From positions 1,736,465 to 1,771,593 of the forward strand of contig BLXT01002372.1 of assembly GCA_019648995.1 (NCBI GenBank): 35,129 nucleotides of DNA, given 5' to 3'. Shown here one piece after another: positions 12,692 to 24,600 of the stretch (within the stretch, counting starts at the first letter, position 1; the number at the start of each line of letters is the position of its first letter). A model generated the notes under the pieces. It was not told where the DNA came from, ran no database searches, and saw only the letters and a list, made by a program, of their open reading frames with translations. Both the position numbers and the translations under genes were made by a program. The stretch is from Plakobranchus ocellatus (Eukaryota; Mollusca; Gastropoda; Plakobranchidae).

Positions 12692-15600
12692 TATATATGT
12701 ATATCTCTCTCTCTCTTTCTCTCTCTCCAAGATTGATATCTAAGACTATTTGTCTTCTTCAGACTGAGAACCTAGATCTGATAGTGTGCCTAGAGCCAAC
12801 TGGGACTGAAATCCAGATCTTGACTTACACAGTTTTAAAATAGGAGCATTGCAAAACTCTAAAAATACACAAATATCTTGAATTTAACAGTGCTTGATAG
12901 TGTACTAGATCTAAGTTTGATAAAGAAATCAACAATATATGCCAGATATATGAATAAAGGATGGAAAACCTCAGATGTCCATTATTTTGGTCTTTGAGTT
13001 CCAGCCGTTTTTTCCTTTGTGAGGTTAATGATTAATCCTCATTTTTATAGCAAGTAATAAATCAAACAAGTTCAAGCCTCTTTTTCTTACATTGCTATTT
13101 GTCTTTACAGCGTGCTGGAAACGGTGCAGAAGAATGGAGAAAAATCTAAACCTCTTGCCCTTAATACAGTGGAGATGTTGAGAGTTGCCAGTTCAGGTCT
13201 TGGTATGTCTACTTACAAAGTCCACCTTCATAGCTTTTATCGTTTTGTTTGTATGAAAAGTGTAATAAAAATTGCTACTTAAAAGTTGAAAAGTGATGAA
13301 ATGTTGTAGGTTCTATGTGTACATGTGTAAGTATAAGGGTGCTGTGGGTTGTAAACTAATTTGCAATAAAAGTGTATATGGGAAGGGGGGAAAGGAAGGA
13401 AGGAGGAGGAGGAGAAAAAGATGATCACTATATTATGTACATTCCTCTCTCATTCTAGATTTCTTTAGTATTTATCAATCTTGCTCAAAAAGTTTTTTTA
13501 CATTTTATAAGTATGTTTAGGGTAATTATTTCAGCTTTACAATATTTCCTAAACATTTATAATGAAACAACATAGTTATAAGGTCATTACCAGTTTTCTA
13601 TATTTATTTAGCTTCTGGGTAAGATTGAAGGCAGATTTCACACTAAAGTGGAGCTTATGTCCCCACAATCCCAAAATTAAAAAAAAAATTAAACTGAACA
13701 AATCTTGATATATCATACATCAAATAAAAGCTGTTTTTTATGAGGAATCTTACCACAGTTTAAAAAGAAAGTCATGTGAGGCATTTGAAAAAGAACATGG
13801 AGTAAAATGCACTCTAATCTTATCTTGATTCGCATAATCTTCATGAAAGTTGAAAAGCTCAGCTTATATCCACCATGAACTCACAGAAGGCACTTCCACA
13901 TAACTACACATGCCTACATTAAAATATAAGCATCTGGAAAGCCACTTCTTAAAAGACATGTCATATAAGCTTAGAACAAAAAAGCTTTTCAAAATTATGA
14001 CGGAAAATAACAAGAACACAGTAAACAAAAGCAATAAAAAAAAAAGCTTTTCATTGATCCGTTTACAAAATTATATTTAGGTCTATATAAAGCAAACAAA
14101 ACCAAACAATGCTTTTATTTAATAATAGTAGCCATTTCTGCTGTCTATAGTTGGCAGGGATAAAATTTTATAGGTCTCCAGAGCCCCAATGGCACAAATC
14201 TGATGGGTGTGAGGAAAACCATTGGCCCTTCCTTGTTTTAAAAAGTAGATCATGATCTCCCTCAGCTGCATTTTGTCTGCTGGAGGAACTACCAAACATA
14301 AAATAGAAATGAAATCACCTTTACCTTTACATGAGTTGAAAGTTAATAAAATTTTATTTGGTTAATTGATGGCATTCTGTCTAAATTTTGAAAAGAAGGT
14401 ATAAAAGATGTTTCCCCCCCGAAAAATAAAAGTTGTAGAGCAAGGCAGTGAAACTCAATTTAAGCATTCAAATGATATTACAAGATTTGCAAGGAGAGAC
14501 AAAATTAGTTGTTGTTTTTAATTTATACGTTCCATGAGAACAGAAATAATCATCAATAACAACTTACAGGGATAAAAAAAGCCCTCTTGAAATCTCAATC
14601 AACATCAAAATTTACCAATTAGCAATATGGATTCTTAAATTAGTAGTCAGTTTACCTCTGAAGTATCTCACTGCAACAAAATCACCCACTCGAGGAACCT
14701 TGCTGTGCTTTAGGAGTTCTGCCTCTTTGTCAGCACTTTTAATATCCTCAAAGAAGGCTTCGTCTAAAATGAGGTAATACTAGGGTTATTAAATTGAAAA
14801 CTGTGAGGAGAATACAGGTACATAAAATTAGTCCATATGTTATTGTAAGAAAAAAATAATTTATCCATAATAGAATAGGCCTACAAGTTTTACAAAGTTA
14901 GTATTAGAATAAACAATATAGAGTGGAATCCATTTTTAATGACAACTAGAATATTGACTATCGCTATAACAAGAAATTTGAAATGAGCTTAGGAACTTTC
15001 CTTGGTTATAACTATAACCCAATGTGGAAATAAAAAAAAAGGGGGACACCTCTGTCAGGGTGACTTTTTTTCCCTCCAAATCTTTTTATTTATTTCTTAA
15101 TGTTTTAAACACTTTCGTGGCTTTTTTTTTTTTTTGGCCGTTTTGCATTTTGTAAGTCTAGGTCTAATGTGTGCTTATCACAAGGAAATAGGATCAGTCT
15201 AGTACTGTCATGCTTGCACTTTAAAAAACAAATTTAAATACCTTAAAACACAACACAAACACTTCACACATAATTATTTATTCTTACAGTACATTCTTAT
15301 ATTTATCTTTTTTTTTTTACACTTACAATAACTTACAATAATGACACAAAATTTCAGTTGACTTTTGAATGCTTAGCATGAAATCTGCCACAAATAGAAA
15401 TATGGATGTTTAACTTACATATTCTTGATTGTTCCAGTATTAAATAAAAAAAATCATGGTTTGTTCCTTGAATTGCAGATGCTTTATGTCAAAGAAAACT
15501 TTTTTTTTCTCTTAGGCATGGGTCCTCAGCATGCAATGCAGATAGCAGAGAGACTTTATACGCAAGGCTACATCAGCTATCCTAGAACAGAAACTAACAC

Positions 15601-18600
15601 TTACCCAGAAAATTTTGACCTCAGGTAAAAAATAAATCTTTCATATCCTGCCATTTTTATCAAACAAAAAAAGGCATAAGTTCAAATATATGTATCGCAA
15701 AGATCACTTAAGTTTATAATTCACAAAGAGTGTGTCCCATAATCTAATGATTAAGCTTAATAATTTTGAGAAAATGCACATAAGCACAGAAAAAATATAT
15801 GAGTAAGGTTGTTTATGCTGTATTCACAGCAGTTATTGGTTTGAACAGATTAACTATACGGTAGAGCAAGGAAAAAAAAAAATATGTGTAATCTTGTCTA
15901 GACAAGTGAATGTGAATCTGTTACCTCAAAGAAAAGAAAGGTCAAAGTTTGAATCTCTCATATTATGTTGAGTTTTAAAAAGGCTACTGGCTTTTTGAAG
16001 TGAAGCAGCCACAAGAATATCGGAGCACCAATGATAGTTATAGAAATTTTGTTTCAGAGTTGTAGGCCTTACATTAACATGACAATAATAAGCAGGAACT
16101 GTCACATTTGCAGCCATGTTTTAATTGATTTTCTTACTGTAAATTCCTCTTTAGAAGCAGTAAACAATAAGAGCTTTCAAAGTATATTTCATTATTTCTT
16201 TTGTTCATAGTAAAAAGACAAATTCATGCAGTTAAGCATTTATATAATTATAAAGTTTCTTGAGTCAGTTGTTCTCACTCAGCAGACTTGATTGATATGC
16301 AGTCAGGTGAAATAGGTTTATGTAAAATTTAGATCATGTGTATTGTAAGGCCACAGAGGCATTTTGCAACAAAACCGGTCATAGAGCTCTCTGTAAGAGT
16401 ATTAAAAATCGAATGCTTTAATAAATTACAAGACTCTCAAAATTGTTTTGTGAAAATATGATCCTTTACTTTTTCCACCACCAAAGTGTCTCATTCTGAT
16501 GTTCACTATATACATATGAAGTTGTGTTTTTTTATTAAATGATAAATGTTTCCTTTTTCCTTTTACTTATGAAACTAAGATATCTAAAAGTCTCTCTTTT
16601 TTCTGATAGTTCTTAACATTTATTAACCCCTAACTTTAAAAAAGGATTGACATAAGCCTGATTTCATTGGATGCTTCTCGATCAAGATACATTGACAAAA
16701 AGGCTATTGATTCATTTTAACTCTGAGAAAGAGGTCCATAATGATGATAGAAGACTGAGATAAGAATTTGCAAACCTTTTAGCAATCGTCATATCCATCT
16801 TTGTCCTGTTCTTATTTCTTTTCCTAGTTCTTTTCCCCTTTATTGTTTTTTGCTTATTTATTTTTTGCAAAAAGTTTGTATGGGTAAACTTACATCATAA
16901 AATGTATGTTCCATATGTGATAATCTTGTTTGATAATTGATAATAAAATTACTTAAACCCTCTTCACTTACAGAGGAACACTGCAACAGCAGGCATCACA
17001 TTCACATTGGGGTTCTTATGTGACAAGACTTTTACAGCAAGGCATCCATAAGCCTAAGTAAGAAGAGTGTGTAGTGCCATTCATTGCAGCTGATTGTGTG
17101 AAATTTACTTAATGAAAAAGTCCATATTCGTGTTGGGGTGTTTTTTTTTTTTATTTTTTATTTTTTTTTTTTTTATGCTCTTTTTCACCAAAATCACTCC
17201 ATTCAAAAAAATATATATATACTTCTTATATTAGGACACTTCATCTGATATTTCCTGTACTCATGTCACAAAATGGAAAGAAAATTGTGTCAGTGTTTTT
17301 TCTTTGTTACTAAATTTGACACATTAAATTTAAATGGGCAACATCAACACTCAGTAAGCACAGCAAACAATTTAAAATCTAGGACGCAAAAGATTTAAAA
17401 GCAACTGAAGTACATAATATAAGGCTATAAAGTAAAGATGAAGAAAACACTTATCTAGCAATTATATACCTACAAAATGGAACAACAGCAAAAATACTTT
17501 AGAAGGTTTGTCTTTAACTAAAATACAATATACCAAACTTTATTTAAGGTAATAATTGATCAAGGTGTGAGAGTGTGGTATTACTATTAGTAAAATAGGT
17601 TCAAATTATCAATAGGTTTAGATTGTTGGCCTTAATAATAAAGAAAAACAACCTAGCCTCAAAATTGAAAGATTATCCAAGAATTGCTCAGTTGACTTGT
17701 TTGTGGAGATGATTCTCCATTTGGGGACCAAGAGATAAGTATGTAGGTTGTACAGATTGTATCACATAGGCAGGGTGGTGGAATTTAAAAAAAAAAAACA
17801 AAAAAAAACCAGATTATTGAACATGATTTTTAAAGAAATCGAAGAGAGCAATATAGAATAACTCACTTGGTTGAAGATTTTGTTCATGAGTGAGACAAGA
17901 AAACAAGTTCATAAATGAATTTACATGACTTTGTGCCTTTTATACCCCTAGTCTGGGATAATTAAGCTACATTTCATATCTTTTTAATGAGTTCTTCCCA
18001 CAATGCACTGTCCTTTCCTATGTCCTCTAATGTTAGGGAGAGGTTTCCCTTGATTTCAGTTCCTGTTGGTTCCACAAACAGATTAAATGTTTACCCATAT
18101 TTTTAATACGAGTGTAAGATAAGACAGACATCCTTTCCCACCACCACATTTTTAACTTAAAATTGTTCTTATCTTATTTCTTATTTATCTTTTTTTCTGT
18201 TTCACAGAAGGCTATATACTTTACCTATCAGCTTCAAGCAATATGCTTTTAAAATTATGCACTAGTATTGTCTGTTTTTCAAAATTTATTACATCAGATT
18301 GATTCTGATAGGTCTCAAGGCAGTTTTATTTTTACTTTTAACCTTACAAAGGAAAGGCCACGATGCAGGTGATCATCCCCCAATCACACCTATGCGGTCG
18401 GCTACTGAAGGAGAGCTCGACAATGATAACTGGAGACTTTATGACTACATTACTCGTCATTTTATTGGAACGGTTTGTGGGCCTTTCATCCATTTTTAGA
18501 CCTTTTTTCTCTCAGTTATTGTTTATTAATATCTTCTCTCATTTTTTTTTCTTTGTAAGATAACTTTGTTTTCATTGAATTGTCATTAATAATCAGAAAC

Positions 18601-21600
18601 ATATTCCCAGAAATTTGATTTCCTTTTTAATTTCGGTGATGAAACTCTGTAAAGTGGCTTTGATCTCAGTAATGAATATTTAACTTAGCAATTTTTAAAC
18701 TGCAAGCAGCAATTTTTTTTAAAATGAAATAAAAGAACAGAAAATAAAAAGATTCTTTGATATGAGATTATTTTAAATCTATTATTTTGTTTGTTGTTGA
18801 ATTTCCCCAAACAGATAAGCCCACCATGTACGTACCTTCAGACAACCATTTTCTTTGAAATTGGATCTGAGAAGTTCTCCTGCTCAGGCAAAGTGTTAAA
18901 GGATCCTGGCTTTACAACTGTCATGCCCTGGCTAGCTTTGGGTGAGGATGAGGAAATTCCAACTCTACAGAGAGATGAGAAACTTTCTGTAGATGAAGTA
19001 AGATTTTCTAAAAAAATTTATGTTAGAGATGTTTGTGCTTTGCATGTTATATGATAACGCAGAGATGATGCGCAACTTACAAGTCTTTCACCCCATATTT
19101 CTTCTTGAAAATATTTTACTTTCTTGTCATGTGTCTTCATTGATGGCATCCACAGAGCTGTCAACCAAGAAAACCAAACCTGTAATCTGGGATTCAAATC
19201 TGTAATCCATATATTTTATAGCATTCTTAAATTAGTGCTTTTTTCAACACACACGCATCAAATAATAACCTACAAATTTGAAGCAAACTGCACAATATTT
19301 AAGCAAAAGATAACAATCTAAGACGCCTTTGCATAAGTATTGCAAGAAACATGGTTCGAGGATGTAAAACAAAACAAGACCAAAACTATGATTTTAATCT
19401 TCTTTTTTCTTCTCTATCCAGTGTTGTTTGAAGAAATGTTGGCTACTTGCAATGCTCTTTGGTGATCTCTCTCCAATCCTCTCTCCTTTCTTTTTTCTAT
19501 GGTAGATCCAAATAATTTGGTTATAGAATAAAGATACTGAATTTAGCTAAATGAATTTAAGAGAAAATCTGAAATTTAAGAAGACAGCAAAAAAAATTAC
19601 AAGAGCCTTAATTTATGTTTGTTTTGAAGCACAGCTTGACTTTGTTCACCAGATGTAAAGTAGATTCTACACTTTTTGAGCCAACAAGATGATGGTCATT
19701 TTACTTGTTAATTTCTCCTACAATAAAAAATTAAATTGCAATGAAGATGTCCTTGAAATCAAATGTTATGTCCAACTTTTGTTTGTTTAAGGGCGTTTTT
19801 AATTTATGAAACGACTGATAATTTATTTTTAGAAATTAAAAATGATAATCTCCTAGAAAAGATTTGTTCTAACTACCTTTACTAAGACCTGCATATTTAT
19901 TGAAAAAATCTTCCTTTGGCGTTGCAAGACTGTAGAGCCTCACCATCATTTGATTTAGGCTCTAGAGTAGAGGTCTAGCTCTAGTGTAAGCTCTTCACAG
20001 TTATGCAAGGCATGTTGGGCCAAATTAGATCTAGCTCTGGGTCAAAATTTTTAAAAATTTGTAGGCTCCAACATATAGATTTGTCAGAGGTGTCAATCTT
20101 AAGAATTCCATAAAACTTGCAGAATTCATTTTTAGTATGCCGTTGTTTAGTAAGAAATAGAGCAAAAAGTAGTGAAAAGACATAAACACATTTCTGCTTT
20201 AAAAACATAAGGCTTATTTGAAGTATGTTAACAACATTGTTATCCCAATGCAGACATGCCTACCGTTCTGGAAATTCTGGATTCGTTCCGAAATCCTACC
20301 TGATAATGACCTGCCTTCCGGAAATCCGCATTTTTCTCACAAAATCTGGAATTTTGCCGATTTGTGATCGGTCATACTCTCAGAAATAAACCTAGTCTAG
20401 ATTTAGCTTTGCTTCTCTGCATAAATAACGCGAGAATATTAAAAGACATGGAGAGAAAAAAAGTAATGGTGCCAACACTGGGATAAACTTTTCAAACTTA
20501 TTAAATGCATGCCACTCTTTGCTAGACCTTTTTTCATAACATGGAGCATGCATCTTGCAGACTGAAAAGGGGCTGGGGTGGTTTGGGGCAAACCTATTGA
20601 TGCAGCACATAGAGGAACATCATTGTTAGGCCTACCAATACCATCACTGATTGTTGCCGTGTTGACGGTTGGTCATTCACACTGTGATGTCACTCGCTTG
20701 GACTAGGGCTTTTTTTCAATAAACATATCTTTGCAAGGAAAGCACATACAAAAATTCTGACGGCAAATTTGAAATCAGCGACCTTGATTTAAGAGAATCA
20801 TCACGGCAGAATTTCAATTTTTATAGAAATAAAGAATTTTGGGATAATTTTTCCCGTTTTGAATCTGTCAACTGTACTATTGTAGGTCAATGGTTTGGTT
20901 GAACTTAATTATCTAGACTTTGGGACAAACTATACGCGCGGTGTTATCTAGAGAAGTTAAAAACCCAGCATTGGACTAAGGCTCAGTGCAAGACTTGATT
21001 GATGCTAGGCTCTTGCCATTGCCAGTTCTATGATAATACTATGAACTATCCATAGATTTAGAACTTAACATAATACAATCCGGCCTGCGAATCTCCAATA
21101 AGTCTATGTCTTTTCAAAATGACCGAAAGGAAATTGCTCAACACAGAAGCTCCAATCCGCAAAAGAGGACAGCATTGGACAAGAATGCATTCCTCATTTT
21201 AGGGATACAATAAGGAAATGTTTAATGGAATTTTCAATTTGAGACAAGTTTATAAAATTGAATTCCAATGGTAACATTGAAAGAAATGACCCAAAGTTTT
21301 AGGGTAGGCATGTCTGCCAATGCCACAAACTATTACTACTGACATCATTGTTTATTAGAAATGATAAATTTCAAGTGACAAGTGATAAGTGAGGGATACA
21401 GCTATGAGAAAAAGTAAATTGAATATGAATACAGTGGTTGAAATTGGACAAATCTTCAAAACTACAGTATTGAAAATTGAATAAAAATAAATATAATTTT
21501 ACAGAGTTAGTATCTGTATTGATAGAGAATTATCGACTGGAAATGCATAGTTAAAAAACAAACCACTTCCACTTCTGGTACAAAGCAAAAATAGAAAGAA

Positions 21601-24600
21601 GCAAGTTTTATTATTTTAGTATTTTTCTATACTGGCCCCACAGTTTCAACTTTGCAATCATTATTCTCGCAGTTAATTACCAAAGTACCTTTCAATAAGG
21701 ATAACACTCTCCTGGGTTCATATATTGAGGGTGCATGCCAATCTATTTTTAACATAAGTGAGTAAAGGAATTGCTATGAATTTCTTTTTCATTAAAACCT
21801 AGTTCAATTTTATCTTTTCTCAAGTGTCTCTTCTAGATTTCTTATGATTTTTCTAAGAGTTCTATGAAAATTTTTAAAAGGTAGTTCTTGTGCATAGGCA
21901 GCAAATATTTTGATTCTAAATTTTCCTGGGTATGTAATGTTATATTTATATAGGTTGTGGTTTTTTTTTTTTCAGTCTTGCAGAATTTCAAGCCTTCTCT
22001 CTTTGCCTCATGTATTTCCTGCATAGGTTAAATTGGCAGAAAAGCAGACTGGCCCTCCTGATTACTTGACAGAAAGCGAGCTGATTTCTCTCATGGAGAA
22101 GCATGGCATTGGCACTGATGCTAGCATCCCTGTTCATATCAATAACATTTGTGAGCGCAATTATGTCAACATTATATCTGGTCGGAAATTACAGCCAACT
22201 CCACTGGGGATTGTGCTTGTGCATGGGTATCAGAAAGTGAGCCTCAGTCATCTTTTTTGTTTCTTGCTTTTTTGAAAACCAGATTTCTTTCATCAACTCA
22301 TTTGGGCACATTCCTTTACTGATAACTCTTGTATCATTTGGGCCTTGTTTATATGAAAGATCTCAGGTCTAAAATTATTCTCTTTGTTTTCCAAAGCATC
22401 ATATAAAAATTTCACTGAATGTCCTTTTTATTTTTTTTACTTCAATTTGTTATTATGAATACAATGAAGTAGAAATGTTCTAAATTATCGTGATATGTAA
22501 ATGAAAAATTTAAAATATTAAGACAAAAAATAAGGATTCTATTAATAATTTTATCAGCAAACTGTATTTTCAGATAAATAGAACTCAGTTGAGAAATATA
22601 TTTGCTTTTATTATAAAACCATGGTATCATTCTTTGCAGATTGATGCAGACTTGGTTCTGCCCTCAATGCGGCAGGCAGTTGAGCAGCAGCTCCAACTGA
22701 TTTCTCTGGGACAGGCAGATTTCCATGAGGTGAAGCAGCATGCTATTGATATCTTCCATCGCAAGTTCCGTTATTTTGTGGATTGTATATCAGCCATGGA
22801 TGAGCTTTTTGAGGTCCATTTCTCTTCCTTGGCAGACAGTGGCAGACCTCTGTCTCGGTAAGATGAAAAATTGACAAGTTATAAGCAAAAACATGATAAA
22901 AAAGTTCACCTAAGTTTGACAGTGGCATGATTAGACAAAGTTTATTTTTGGGGTTTACTGTAATATGTGTGGGGAGCTGGGAAAACCATCCACATGGGTC
23001 AAAAATAACATTTTGAGATAAGTGTATAGTGTTATTCTACTGCTTTTTCTGAACAATTCACAGTTTATTTGAAGGTTCTATCTTTGTTAGTTCCTGAGAT
23101 ATGGCCGATTACGTGTGATGGGGTAGCGAAACATGAAATGGAGAAAAATGAGTATAAAGTTTAGAGAAAATTTTAGACAGGGATTAGCTGAATTATTGAT
23201 ACAGAACCACACAAAAAGGGTTAGTTTTGAAAAAGACATGTTATATAAGCACAACACATCAAAATATTCCTACCTTAACCAGCCATGCAGATTGTTTCAA
23301 TACTCCAGTGAATAAAAAGGGTCTTTATTGCCCACCCCGCTGGCCGCCTCGACCGCGGCCTCTGCCCCTTTGTGCTGCTCCTCTTCTACCTGCTGTTTTG
23401 GCTACTTTGACTGGCACTGCAGGTTCATCTGGATGTTCAGAGCTGTCACTATCACTGCCGCTATCACCTGGAATATCATTGGGTTGAGGAGCAACAGTGT
23501 CTTGACAATGAGGTGCGACAAACTGACGGATCTCCTTGAAGAGGTACTGCTGACGTTTGAGGCTAAGCCCTGGAGATGGAACGATTGATGGCAGTACATC
23601 AGAGGCAGGCACAGGTGCCTTTAAAAGAGACTGTGTTGTTTCAGGTGCATTGCAGTGCTCTTTTACAACAACAGATTGAGGTTTACATTTATCAACAATG
23701 AAATGCTGAAAGGTTTTTATACCTTTCACCTTAGAGAAAAATTGGGACAAAAATGTGGCCCAGTCATAAGTCGGAATCTGTGAACTACCATTTTCTGTGC
23801 CTACAAGAACAGCTTCATTCATACGTGCAGATTCATGCACAACATTAGCAATATCTTGCAAGCAATCCACTCTTGTGACTTTCAATTTCCTTTTTATCAG
23901 TCCAAATCCACCATCAGGACTGAATTTGGTATGGCCAGCGATTAAGAAGCTCAGCTGAATGCGATGATTTCTCCCAGTCAAACATCTCCACATCAGATAC
24001 CAAATCATCACTGAGTTCTTGTTTTGTCCAGCACAGTTATCTGCATGGAGCAAGAGCTCAGTTTCTCCTAAACTGTAATTATCCAAATAGAAATGAAGGT
24101 AGGAGACAACTGTATTTGCCCCTTTTCCCGTGTTGTGAGCCTCATCGATGAGAAAATTTACCTGGCTGCTGAAGGCTTCGTTGTTTATGCCAAACAGGCC
24201 ACACTTTCGGGGAGTTTTAAAATAAATTGGTCCTGCCTGTAGGGGATCATAAGGATAATGAGTTTGCTGAGCAAAGTCGAACGATATATGGTTCTGCCCT
24301 TCGAACGAACAAACTTCATGTTGACCTAGCTGCTTGTCTGGTGGTACTTGAGTTTTTACTGTAGTGCAACAGTGCTGATAGAATGATCGCTCATTCTGGA
24401 CGATTTCCTGATGTGTGTTTAATGCGGCAATAAGTCTTCTCTTTTCCTGATCCGACTTATTGGCAGAGTGCTGGATTTGTTGCATGCCTTTCTGACAAGT
24501 CCAACAGAGATCTGTTGCTGGTGGCATTGTTCGGATATAAGGCACAAGCTCTCTCCAAAGTTTGTTAAAAGTAGCATTATGCACTACATAGGACTGGGCC

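Larger units (their letters stand above)
8882..13110 (+). other. TOP3B interval between visible exons, holding the N gap
   Basis: This 4.2-kb interval is two introns plus one unsequenced exon. It holds a CT-run leading into the N gap, the gap itself, a minus-strand LINE fragment, a CT/TA microsatellite and a weak open tract at 12763-12843. The stretch 8882-10320 otherwise shows nothing I can assign. Confidence 0.8.
13203..15515 (+). other. TOP3B intron holding a possible nested minus-strand gene
   Basis: Intron of 2,313 bases. A GGA-rich purine tract lies at about 13383-13415. Two minus-strand exon-like blocks at 14119-14288 and 14656-14763 are described separately. The rest is AT-rich with A-runs and no recognised element. 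Confidence 0.8.
18998..22026 (+). other. TOP3B intron holding a hAT-like element
   Basis: Intron of 3,029 bases. 20251-21316 is a transposon described separately. GATCTAG-like motifs cluster near 19962-20032. The rest is AT-rich and unassigned. Confidence 0.85.

Noticed and set aside
12436-12736. Open frames rich in Arg/Glu or Leu/Ser
   Set aside because: Translation of a CT/TA microsatellite.
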